DNA of 9,065 bases from an uncultured Fidelibacterota bacterium (GTDB taxonomy: Bacteria; Marinisomatota; Marinisomatia; Marinisomatales; TCS55), in NCBI GenBank assembly GCA_913046805.1, contig CAJWTA010000041.1, positions 1 through 9,065 on the forward strand, in the 5' to 3' direction. Position numbers and translations under genes: made by a program. How positions within the stretch are numbered: the stretch's first letter is position 1; each line of letters starts with the position of its first letter. Shown here piece by piece: positions 1 to 6,228 of the stretch. Under the pieces are notes generated by a model. It was not told the DNA's origin. It saw only the letters and a program-made list of their open reading frames with translations, and did not search any database.

Positions 1-258
1 CTACACAGCGTACATCATTTTAAAGAATGGAGATCAAATATAAATAACGATAGCATGATTGGGTTGGTTTTAATAACTGGTTTAAGTGTGCTTGTTGTTT
101 TTTTTCAATTAAGATTTGAAGTATTGCCTTATCCGGGTTTTTTGGCAGGAATGAATGAAGAAGTGCTTTATAATGTAATAGTTCTTTTAGGTTCACTTAC
201 TGTCCCACATATGATTCTAATTAACAGAGCTGAATCACTTAAAAAACTAAATCTTTAA
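1..258 (+). CDS. blh: Brp/Blh-family beta-carotene 15,15'-dioxygenase (C-terminal part)
   Basis: The frame is open from base 1, so this is the last 85 residues of a protein that begins before the window; the ATG at 55 is internal. Blh is an integral-membrane, iron-dependent enzyme that cleaves beta-carotene into two retinals, usually for a rhodopsin. The fragment starts with 'LHSVHHF', which matches the 'HSxxHF' block of marine Blh, where two histidines (His188 and His192 in the 66A03 enzyme, from memory) are proposed iron ligands; here they are fragment residues 2 and 6. A transmembrane segment follows (about 19-37), then a last hydrophobic helix ending 'LTVPHMILI' (about 68-76), which closely matches the Blh C-terminus. 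It converges on the MBL gene with only 15 bases between the stops. The neighbours that would confirm a rhodopsin cassette (crt genes, rhodopsin) would lie to the left, outside the window. Confidence 0.85.
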   Translation, partial: LHSVHHFKEWRSNINNDSMIGLVLITGLSVLVVFFQLRFEVLPYPGFLAGMNEEVLYNVIVLLGSLTVPHMILINRAESLKKLNL

Positions 259-273
259 TACTTTATCTCTGAA

Positions 274-1215
274 TTATTTAGATATTAAACCTGAAAACAT
301 ACCCTTGTCTAAATCATAATACGAGCCGACAGCAGAAACCGAACAATTCTCTCTTTTCATTTTATTGTATTTTCGAATCTGATATACAGCATCAATACCT
401 GTACAATGAGCACCTAAAAAATATTTTACCCCATGCTTCTTCATATGTTTAGCAGTCCAGCTAATATCCTTATTGGTTTTGTTAAACAAATGAAATCCAC
501 CAAGTGCAGCTACTATTTTAGAATTCTTACCATGAATACTGGAAACATGCTCTAGCGTATTTACAATCCCAGCGTGACCGCATCCTGAAACAAGTACTAA
601 TCCTTTATTGGTTACTATCGCCAGAGATTGATCCTCAGGAATATTGTCTTCTACCGTTTCACCGTTTATTACTATTTCTCTAAAACCAGACCAATTTTTT
701 TCATTATGTATACGAGGAACCACTCCAGAGGTCCATATATATGGAAAAATTTCTTTTGGTTTTTCATGAATGATAAACTCAATACCAATTTCCTCTAATT
801 CACGTCGATATTTCTTAAATATATTACGATTTTCACCGTTTGAGAATCTATCAAGAAATATACCTTTTCCTACATGCACGAACTTCATCGCTTTTGGATT
901 TTTAATCATCAATTTTTGCCTGAGCTGTTTAAGTCCCCCAACATGATCCAAATGATTATGACTTAAGAATACATGCTCAATTTGAGATAGATCAATATTT
1001 AGACTATCGGCATTTTCCAAAACAGTATTTGGACGAAATCCCGTATCAAATAAGATTTGGTTCCCATCTGATTCAATGATTGCAGCAAAACCCCACTCTC
1101 CTATATAATCATAATCTGCAACCATTGTTGAAAGGACAGTTACTTTTAAACTAGTAACCTGAGTGAAAGCAATAGATAGTAAGAAAAAAGTATTTAATAG
1201 ATATTTTATTTTAAT
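274..1215 (-). CDS. Secreted MBL-fold metallohydrolase (COG1237-like), apparent ATT start
   Basis: Metallo-beta-lactamase-fold hydrolase of 313 residues from the ATT at 1215-1213. Zinc-site motifs are present: 'SHNHLDH' (HxHxDH, residues 86-91), 'GCGHAG' (211-216), 'GGFHLF' (239-244) and 'HCTG' (270-273). This set is typical of the COG1237 group related to 7,8-dihydropterin-6-methyl-4-(beta-D-ribofuranosyl)aminobenzene-5'-phosphate synthase; the substrate here is unknown. The first ATG (1125) would remove the conserved first strand. In frame upstream lies 'LKVTVLST', preceded by a typical signal peptide (basic 'KIK', then 'YLLNTFFLLSIAF'), so the protein is probably exported. No ATG, GTG, TTG or CTG exists between the stop at 1230-1228 and this region. 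ATT (1215-1213) or ATA (1209-1207) are the candidates, with GGTGAT (1221-1216) just upstream able to pair with the 16S rRNA tail. A one-base deletion in the A-run after the out-of-frame ATG at 1223 is the alternative. About 110 bases separate it from the SDR gene, so it may have its own promoter. Confidence 0.8.
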   Translation of the reverse strand: MKIKYLLNTFFLLSIAFTQVTSLKVTVLSTMVADYDYIGEWGFAAIIESDGNQILFDTGFRPNTVLENADSLNIDLSQIEHVFLSHNHLDHVGGLKQLRQKLMIKNPKAMKFVHVGKGIFLDRFSNGENRNIFKKYRRELEEIGIEFIIHEKPKEIFPYIWTSGVVPRIHNEKNWSGFREIVINGETVEDNIPEDQSLAIVTNKGLVLVSGCGHAGIVNTLEHVSSIHGKNSKIVAALGGFHLFNKTNKDISWTAKHMKKHGVKYFLGAHCTGIDAVYQIRKYNKMKRENCSVSAVGSYYDLDKGMFSGLISK

Positions 1216-1265
1216 ATCACCATATTTTTAGTTTTTTGAAAGTGTCGTCATTGGGACGTAAAAAG

Positions 1266-1279
1266 TGAAAAATTTTTCA
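1266..1279. other. Perfect 14-bp AT-rich palindrome between the SDR and MBL genes
   Basis: TGAAAAATTTTTCA is its own reverse complement. It lies about 45 bases past the SDR stop and about 50 bases before the MBL start. On the minus strand it is followed by CTTTTT, so it could form a weak terminator-like hairpin (5-bp stem, AAUU loop), or it could be an operator or a curved A-tract. With one GC pair in the stem, a terminator role is doubtful. Confidence 0.3.
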
Positions 1280-1324
1280 AAAGAATACCTCTTATCTTTT
1301 AAATCCTGGTAAGTGCTAAAGAAC

Positions 1325-2122
1325 TTAACTCTCCTCTTGACGAGTTACTTTAGTTATTTTTCTAAATAGCCATTTCCTAAAAAATAGCTTTGCAATAGGA
1401 ATGAATCTTAAAAATGAAGGTATATAGATTGACCTTTTATTTTTTTCAATTCCCTGAACTATTCTTGTGGTACAGTCATCAATATCTATCGCCCTGCTAC
1501 TATGCTTGTGGTGGCTATCCCCAATTTTTTTACCATCAGGTCCTAGAGCATTGGCTCGTAAGTTGGTCCCCTTTATCCAGCCTAAGTACACATTGCTTAC
1601 ACTTATCGTATTTCCCAATTCAATTTGCAGTGTTTCTAAAAAACCATGCAGTGCATGCTTTGAAGCAGAATATGCAGAAGCATTTGGAAAACCCATCAAC
1701 GCTTGTGCTGTTGTAATGGCGACTATTTGGCCATTATTTTTCTTTAATTCATCAATAGATGCATATACACAATTAACAGATCCCTGGTAATTGATTTCAT
1801 TGATTTTATGAAAAAGAGTGGTATCGGTAATCTTATCAAATCTAGCCCACATACTTATGCCAGCATTTAAAATTAATGAATCAACATTTCCAAATGCTCT
1901 TATAGATTCTTTGATCATATTATTACATGAATCAAGACTAGTAACGTCAGTTTTTACTGCAATAGAGCTACCGCCATTGCTATTAATTTCATCTGAAATC
2001 TGGTTAAGAGTTTCGACATTCCGTGACGCTAATACCACATTGGAGGTTTTCGATAATTTCACAGAAAGCGATTTTCCAATACCGGATGAAGCTCCGGTAA
2101 TTATATAGGTGGATTTAGAAAT
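1325..2122 (-). CDS. SDR oxidoreductase, candidate acyl/alkyl-DHAP reductase (DHRS7B-like), apparent ATT start
   Basis: Classical NAD(P)-dependent short-chain dehydrogenase, 265 residues from the ATT at 2122-2120. Motifs: 'TGASSGIG' cofactor loop (9-16), 'NAG' (86-88), and 'YSASK' with Tyr151 and Lys155. The usual catalytic Ser, 13 residues before the Tyr, is Thr138. The region after the active site ('TNLRANALGPDGKKIG', about 186-201) and a hydrophobic, basic C-terminus (about 236-261) recall mammalian DHRS7B/PexRAP, which reduces acyl- and alkyl-DHAP. That is the step after AGPS, encoded directly upstream, so this role is inferred from both similarity and context. The first conventional start, GTG at 2062, would delete the TGxxxGIG loop. 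The frame between the upstream stop (2134-2132) and the loop holds no ATG, GTG, TTG or CTG; ATT (or ATA at 2128) is the best initiator. The ATT lies two bases after the AGPS stop (TAG, 2127-2125), suggesting translational coupling. A general SDR with another substrate cannot be excluded. Confidence 0.85.
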   Translation of the reverse strand: MSKSTYIITGASSGIGKSLSVKLSKTSNVVLASRNVETLNQISDEINSNGGSSIAVKTDVTSLDSCNNMIKESIRAFGNVDSLILNAGISMWARFDKITDTTLFHKINEINYQGSVNCVYASIDELKKNNGQIVAITTAQALMGFPNASAYSASKHALHGFLETLQIELGNTISVSNVYLGWIKGTNLRANALGPDGKKIGDSHHKHSSRAIDIDDCTTRIVQGIEKNKRSIYIPSFLRFIPIAKLFFRKWLFRKITKVTRQEES

Positions 2123-2124
2123 GA

Positions 2125-3891
2125 CTATTTCTCAATGTTGTTTGCAAGTATGCCATTGCTGGAACCAAATACATTTGACGGATCATGTGTTTGCTTCATC
2201 TCTCTTATGAGATCAATACTTGTCTTAGAGAGCATATCTGGAATAAAATCTTTACGTAGCTTTCCAACTCCATGATGATGAGATATAGACCCACCGTGCT
2301 TAATAATTGTTGCTCGAAGGGAATGTTCAATTTCACCAAACTTTTCCTCGGGTTTTTCTACACCCTTAACCGACATACCTAGCATGAAATAAATGCACAC
2401 ACCCGTATGATAAATTTGCGGTATTCTATAGGATATATAGGGCTTACCAGGAAGATTATATTGTTTATGTAGCTCTACTATTTTTTCGGAGGTTGCATCG
2501 ATAACTTCCTGAATTTTGCTCCATGGAACCGTGGTTTCCATTGTTTCGCCCATTATTTGATATTTTGCAGCAAAATCGCGAACATAAGCAATTGCATATG
2601 TTAGCATGTATCCTCTTTTGCCGTTGCCGGGTCCACCAATTACGCCTTTATGTTTTTTTGCTAATCTGCTGACTTTTCTTTGCTGATAATCTACCTCCTC
2701 TTTGGTTCCTTCCGATACAATAGTGAGCGCACACATTTTATCAGGATCAAATCCCTTCATATTGATAATGAAAAATTTCTCAATTTTACTTTTGAGATTT
2801 TTTAATCCCTCCGCTCTAGGCTTTAAAGCCTGACCAAACCGAAATTGTATATTATCAACCAGTCTCACACTCGCGGGTATGTAATTTGTTTTAGACAGCG
2901 CCTTCATGAACAAAACTCCATCATTCCAATTTTTAAATAATACGGAGTTAAATTTTTGCTGCTTTGGAATTTCGTGAATCTTTAATACCGCTTTTGTAAT
3001 TACGCCAATGTTCCCCTCTGAACCAAATAATACATTTTGAGGTTTAAAACCAATTGATCCTCTAGATATTGGATTAATCTGGCTGATAATTCCTTTTGGT
3101 GATACGAGGTTAACATTTTCAACAATGTCCTCAATATTTCCATATTTATTTTTTTTCATTCCACTTGCGTTGGTAGCGATCCAGCCACCTACTGTTGAGA
3201 GCTCAACGCTGTCGGGCTCATGACCTATTGTATAACCCTCCTCTTTAAGCAATTCTATTAATTCGCCTCCCGTAATGCCAGATTGAACGCACACTCTTCT
3301 ATCTTCTTTATTTATCCACTCAATCTTTGACATTCTTCGCATATCCATTGAAATAACGGATCTTTTTTCGTTCTCTGGAATCGTTAGAGCGCGAGTAACA
3401 TTCGTACCCCCTCCATATGGAATAATACAAACATTGAACTTTACTGCGAGCGCAACAAGTTTTGATACCTCATCTTCAGTTTCTGGATAAAAAACTAAAT
3501 CAACATTTCGCTCAATTGAATCATATAATACTTTATAAACATCCTTAAAGGTTTCCTGACCATGACTGTGTATCAACCTCTCTAAATCGTCAACAGTGTA
3601 TCTATCCTCGTTAAAAGAATTTTTAATTTGTTGAAAAAATTCATGATCTAAGCTAGATGGCTGGGTTGGTTTGGTGTCAATAGGGGATATTTGATCTTCT
3701 TTATCAAAATCTATACCCAGTACGCTCTCAATATATGGGATAAAATCGGGCATCGTGGTCCCGCTTACTTCATAACGATTCCCACTAAAAGTCACGGTTT
3801 TTTCTCCTGTTAATTCAAACCCAGAGTCATTAAAACCCCATCTATGTAAACGCTTATTGCTTTTGGTAGCAAAAAACTTATCTGTTTGCAT
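2125..3891 (-). CDS. agps: Alkyldihydroxyacetonephosphate synthase (eukaryote-like AGPS), FAD-dependent
   Basis: AGPS exchanges the acyl chain of acyl-DHAP for a long-chain alcohol, making the glycerol ether bond (EC 2.5.1.26). The 588-residue protein follows the animal/protist enzyme along its length: 'WGFNDS' (18-23; 'WGYNDS' in human), FAD-binding 'PYGGGT' (158-163; 'PIGGGT'), 'GHEPDS' (223-228), 'STVGGW' (232-237), 'SGMKKNKYGNIED' (243-255), 'GSEGNIGVIT' (290-299), 'FRFGQALKP' (350-358), 'KGFDP' (379-383), 'RGYMLTYAIAYVRD' (426-439), 'CIYF' (499-502, probable catalytic Tyr) and the active-site 'HHHGVGKLRK' (538-547). It ends near 'DPSNVFG', like the eukaryotic enzyme. No peroxisomal targeting or signal sequence is seen, so it is probably cytosolic and membrane-associated. 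The ATG at 3891 is preferred because purine-rich AGAGAG lies just upstream; the ATG at 3906 would add five residues. Either start overlaps the acyltransferase end (14 or 29 bases). The HHH motif and full-length match separate it from GlcD-type flavin oxidases. Confidence 0.95.
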   Translation of the reverse strand: MQTDKFFATKSNKRLHRWGFNDSGFELTGEKTVTFSGNRYEVSGTTMPDFIPYIESVLGIDFDKEDQISPIDTKPTQPSSLDHEFFQQIKNSFNEDRYTVDDLERLIHSHGQETFKDVYKVLYDSIERNVDLVFYPETEDEVSKLVALAVKFNVCIIPYGGGTNVTRALTIPENEKRSVISMDMRRMSKIEWINKEDRRVCVQSGITGGELIELLKEEGYTIGHEPDSVELSTVGGWIATNASGMKKNKYGNIEDIVENVNLVSPKGIISQINPISRGSIGFKPQNVLFGSEGNIGVITKAVLKIHEIPKQQKFNSVLFKNWNDGVLFMKALSKTNYIPASVRLVDNIQFRFGQALKPRAEGLKNLKSKIEKFFIINMKGFDPDKMCALTIVSEGTKEEVDYQQRKVSRLAKKHKGVIGGPGNGKRGYMLTYAIAYVRDFAAKYQIMGETMETTVPWSKIQEVIDATSEKIVELHKQYNLPGKPYISYRIPQIYHTGVCIYFMLGMSVKGVEKPEEKFGEIEHSLRATIIKHGGSISHHHGVGKLRKDFIPDMLSKTSIDLIREMKQTHDPSNVFGSSNGILANNIEK

Positions 3892-4600
3892 ATTTCTCTC
3901 TTTCATCTAAAATAATCTTCTCAAGATGATTGGTCATATCCTTTGTGTTCAAATCGTTGGGATTGTCCTTTGAAATGTAATCACTGGGATAAATAGGCTC
4001 AAGTATATTAATCATTATCTTAGCAGGTCTCATAAAAATCTTACCTTTAGGCCATGCACGCGATGAGCCTTTGATATAGACTGGAACAATAGGTTTATTC
4101 AATGCCAGTGCGAATCTTGCAGCTCCATTTCTAAACGGTTTCATTGCATCGGGTTCACCGCGAGAACCTTCTGGGAATATTACAATATTTCTACTTCCGT
4201 TTTGCATAAAATTCTTACATAAAGTTATCGTATCATTGAATGTAATAGTGCTCTTTTTACTATTTGTCCTGCGAGCTATAGGTATCAAATTCATAACAAG
4301 ATTAGTTAAAAATTTTTTTACCTTATTTTCAAACCAATAATCGATCGCAGCAAGCATTCCAAAATGATTAAAACTTCTTCCTACTGCAGAACTAATTAAA
4401 GCTACATCCATATGGCTATTATGATTACTGCAAAAAATTGCCGAGCCTGCAGGAAGGTTTTCTCTTCCATTGATTTTAACAGGTGTATATAAAGTAAAAA
4501 CGGTATTGCAGTACCAATAAAATAACTTTTTCCAAACACGAAAGAAGATTGACTGCTTTTCGATTAAATAAAAATATTTAGGATTGTCAAGAATTGACAT
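3878..4600 (-). CDS. PlsC/LPLAT-type acyltransferase (acyl-glycerophosphate or DHAP acyltransferase)
   Basis: Glycerolipid acyltransferase of 240 residues that moves an acyl group from acyl-CoA or acyl-ACP to a glycerol backbone at the inner membrane. Motifs: 'NHNSHMD' (NHx4D, His60 and Asp65), 'IARRTNS' (about 108-114), 'FPEGSRG' (142-148) and 'KPIVPVYIKG' (about 169-178). The length matches 1-acylglycerol-3-phosphate acyltransferases. A hydrophobic stretch near 26-40 could anchor it. In this operon it could make 1-acyl-DHAP, the substrate of AGPS (the job of GNPAT in peroxisomes), or acylate sn-2 of the ether product after the SDR step; motifs alone do not decide. The start is ATG, nine bases after the HMG-CoA reductase stop, with no evident Shine-Dalgarno. 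Its 3' end overlaps the AGPS start, consistent with coupled translation. Confidence 0.88.
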   Translation of the reverse strand: MSILDNPKYFYLIEKQSIFFRVWKKLFYWYCNTVFTLYTPVKINGRENLPAGSAIFCSNHNSHMDVALISSAVGRSFNHFGMLAAIDYWFENKVKKFLTNLVMNLIPIARRTNSKKSTITFNDTITLCKNFMQNGSRNIVIFPEGSRGEPDAMKPFRNGAARFALALNKPIVPVYIKGSSRAWPKGKIFMRPAKIMINILEPIYPSDYISKDNPNDLNTKDMTNHLEKIILDEREKYANR

Positions 4601-4609
4601 GCGATTGAG

Positions 4610-5761
4610 TTAACGCCCATATTTCATATGAGCCTTAGTAAATGTATGGGATGCCAATGCAGAAAAAAGCGAAATTTCTAAAGCCAAAGCAGATGCACAA
4701 ATGATTTCAGCAAGCTTTTTTGACGCATCATCGCCCTCACTGCATTCTATTAATTTTAAATTTTGTTGTTGTGGTAGAAGCCTTGTACCTCCACCCACCG
4801 TACCAATAGTTAAGCTCGGAAGGGTCAATCTAAATTTTACTTCATTATCCAAAGGCTCTATTTGATAATGACCGATTGAATTTTCTGCAACGCATGCGGT
4901 ATCCTGCCCAGTAGCTAAATATATTGCCGTTAAAGCATTTGAAACATGCAAATGGCAACCCTCTGTACCTGCTAATCGCGTTGTTGTTGGTCCAATCTCT
5001 TGATATTTTTTCAAATTCTCAATTTCTGCGTCCAATACACTACGGATTACTGAATGACTTATCGTAGTTTCGGCAATAACACTATGACCCCTTCCCATGA
5101 TCATATTGCGAGCTGAAGCTTTTTTATCGCTATTAAAACCTGACTCAAGAAAAAATTCAGCGCCTGTTTTTTCTTTTATAAAGTCGCATGAATTTTTTGC
5201 AGCTAAAGTAACCATATTTTGACCCGCCGCATTTCCAGTATCTAAGATAAAGTCCAATATGACAAAATTTTGAATTGGATATTGATCAATTCTTAATAGT
5301 TTTCCATAATTAGTTGTCGATTCTGCTACATCTTTTATTTTTTCAAAATTATCATCAACCCAAGTCATAAAATGGTCTGATTTTTTTAAATCATCAAAGA
5401 TAAAAACAGGGGCCCTTGATAGTTCTTGCTTTATATGGCTTGTTCGAATACCTCCAGACCTGTGAGAAGCAATCATTCCCCTAGTCATGGATAGCGCAAG
5501 TGTTCCTTCAAGGGTGCAAATAGGAACATAAAATTCACCGTTTGCAAATTTTCCTTCAATCTTAAGTGGACCAGCAACTGCCATTGGTATTTTCATGTAA
5601 CCAATATGGTTTTCAATAATCCCTTTTAGGCTCTCTGGTTGGTCCTCTAGGTTATCATCATAATCAAAATTGGTGGTTTCCTGTAACCATTTTAACCTGT
5701 CAGCTGTATCTTTTTTTGAATAGCCTTTTGGTATAGTGAATATTTTTCTTTTTTCGTTCAT
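4610..5761 (-). CDS. hmgA: Soluble class I-like 3-hydroxy-3-methylglutaryl-CoA reductase
   Basis: HMG-CoA reductase makes mevalonate from HMG-CoA with NAD(P)H. The 383-residue protein lacks the membrane domain of eukaryotic forms and covers the catalytic domain: 'ENHIGYMKIPMAVAGPL' (50-66), 'TLEG' with catalytic Glu85, 'SDKK' with catalytic Lys (213 or 214), 'GQD' with Asp287, 'TIGTVGGGTRLLPQQ' (318-332), and C-terminal 'KAHMKYGR' with His378. All four catalytic residue types are therefore present. The usual 'GDAMGMNM' motif is changed to 'GNAAGQNM' (176-183), and the last block is 'AHMKYGR' rather than 'SHMxHNRS', so this is a divergent branch. It leads the ether-lipid operon, with tRNA-Ser ending 26 bases upstream of its ATG. 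The leader between them is AT-rich with no clear Shine-Dalgarno. It may serve the mevalonate pathway generally (including carotenoids for Blh) or supply the lipids made by its operon. Confidence 0.9.
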   Translation of the reverse strand: MNEKRKIFTIPKGYSKKDTADRLKWLQETTNFDYDDNLEDQPESLKGIIENHIGYMKIPMAVAGPLKIEGKFANGEFYVPICTLEGTLALSMTRGMIASHRSGGIRTSHIKQELSRAPVFIFDDLKKSDHFMTWVDDNFEKIKDVAESTTNYGKLLRIDQYPIQNFVILDFILDTGNAAGQNMVTLAAKNSCDFIKEKTGAEFFLESGFNSDKKASARNMIMGRGHSVIAETTISHSVIRSVLDAEIENLKKYQEIGPTTTRLAGTEGCHLHVSNALTAIYLATGQDTACVAENSIGHYQIEPLDNEVKFRLTLPSLTIGTVGGGTRLLPQQQNLKLIECSEGDDASKKLAEIICASALALEISLFSALASHTFTKAHMKYGR

Positions 5762-5787
5762 ACTTTATTATTTCTGTATTTCTAATG

Positions 5788-5875
5788 CGGAGAGAGAGGG
5801 ATTCGAACCCCCGATATCCAATGGATATACCGCATTTCGAGTGCGGCGCATTCAGCCAGACTCTGCCATCTCTCC
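5788..5875 (-). tRNA. tRNA-Ser (anticodon CGA)
   Basis: The 88-nt minus-strand sequence folds as a class II tRNA. The acceptor stem is GGAGAGA/TCTCTCC with discriminator G. The anticodon stem is CCGCA/TGCGG around loop CTCGAAA, giving anticodon CGA (reads UCG). A long variable arm, ATATCC-ATT-GGATAT, is typical of tRNA-Ser, and the T arm is GGGGG-TTCGAAT-CCCTC. The 3' CCA is not encoded: the discriminator G is followed by CAT. It lies between the small lipoprotein gene and the HMG-CoA reductase gene, on the same strand as both. Confidence 0.96.
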
Positions 5876-5926
5876 AAAATAATACTATTTATGCAGATAT
5901 TACTCAACATTAAATAATTATTATCT

Positions 5927-6199
5927 TTATAATAGTGAGCAAACCCCTCTTATTTCATCAAGGTCAGACTTCATCTCATTTTTTTCATCTCCTTCAGGCA
6001 TGCAATTCACCAACGCTTCTGCTTTTTCTATGACCTTATTGCAATCAGCTTTAGACATGCTTGTTTCAAAGGCTTCATTTGCAGCATCCAACTCAGCCAT
6101 AATTGTAGCACAATTAGCAGAACTAGCGGCGTCATCTTTTTCGTCTTCGCAGGCAATGGTTAAAAACACAAAAGCGGGTATTAGTAATAGTCTTTTCAT
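5927..6199 (-). CDS. Small cysteine-containing lipoprotein, unknown function
   Basis: A 90-residue protein with a lipoprotein signal peptide: 'MKRLLL' start, a hydrophobic core, and lipobox 'LTIAC' giving lipidated Cys17. The acidic stretch after it (EDEKDD) may affect sorting between membranes. The mature part is predicted mostly helical and holds four more cysteines (30, 53, 66, 87), enough for two disulfides in the periplasm. I do not recognise the family. The start is well supported: ATG at 6199 with TGGAG six bases upstream, one of the clearer Shine-Dalgarno sequences in the window. It follows tadA by 29 bases and precedes tRNA-Ser by about 50, so it may be in the tadA transcript. Confidence 0.75.
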   Translation of the reverse strand: MKRLLLIPAFVFLTIACEDEKDDAASSANCATIMAELDAANEAFETSMSKADCNKVIEKAEALVNCMPEGDEKNEMKSDLDEIRGVCSLL

Positions 6200-6228
6200 T
6201 TAAAACTCCATTTTAATTAAACAATAAT

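Noticed and set aside
274..1125. ATG at 1125 as the start of the MBL hydrolase
   Set aside because: The codon is an internal Met; in-frame sequence upstream encodes the conserved first strand and a signal peptide.
1231..1260. CGTC-CCAAT-GACG hairpin as a terminator after the SDR gene
   Set aside because: The stem is only four base pairs and is not followed by a T-run on the transcribed strand.
1325..2062. GTG at 2062 as the start of the SDR gene
   Set aside because: It would remove the TGASSGIG cofactor-binding loop, which is encoded in frame immediately upstream without a stop.
1414..2108. Plus-strand open frames opposite the SDR gene, and similar ones opposite the lipoprotein and tadA genes (6000-6203, 6531-6761)
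   Set aside because: They lie antisense to genes with clear protein motifs and their translations show no recognisable domain.
2125..3891. Glycolate oxidase subunit GlcD or D-lactate dehydrogenase
   Set aside because: These share the FAD-binding fold, but the HHHGVGKLRK active site and full-length block matches are specific to AGPS.
5876..5926. Minus-strand promoter TTGAGT, 17 bases, TATTAT upstream of tRNA-Ser
   Set aside because: The hexamers and spacing look good, but the -10 ends only three bases before the mature tRNA, so transcription would start inside the tRNA. AT-rich sequence gives such matches by chance.
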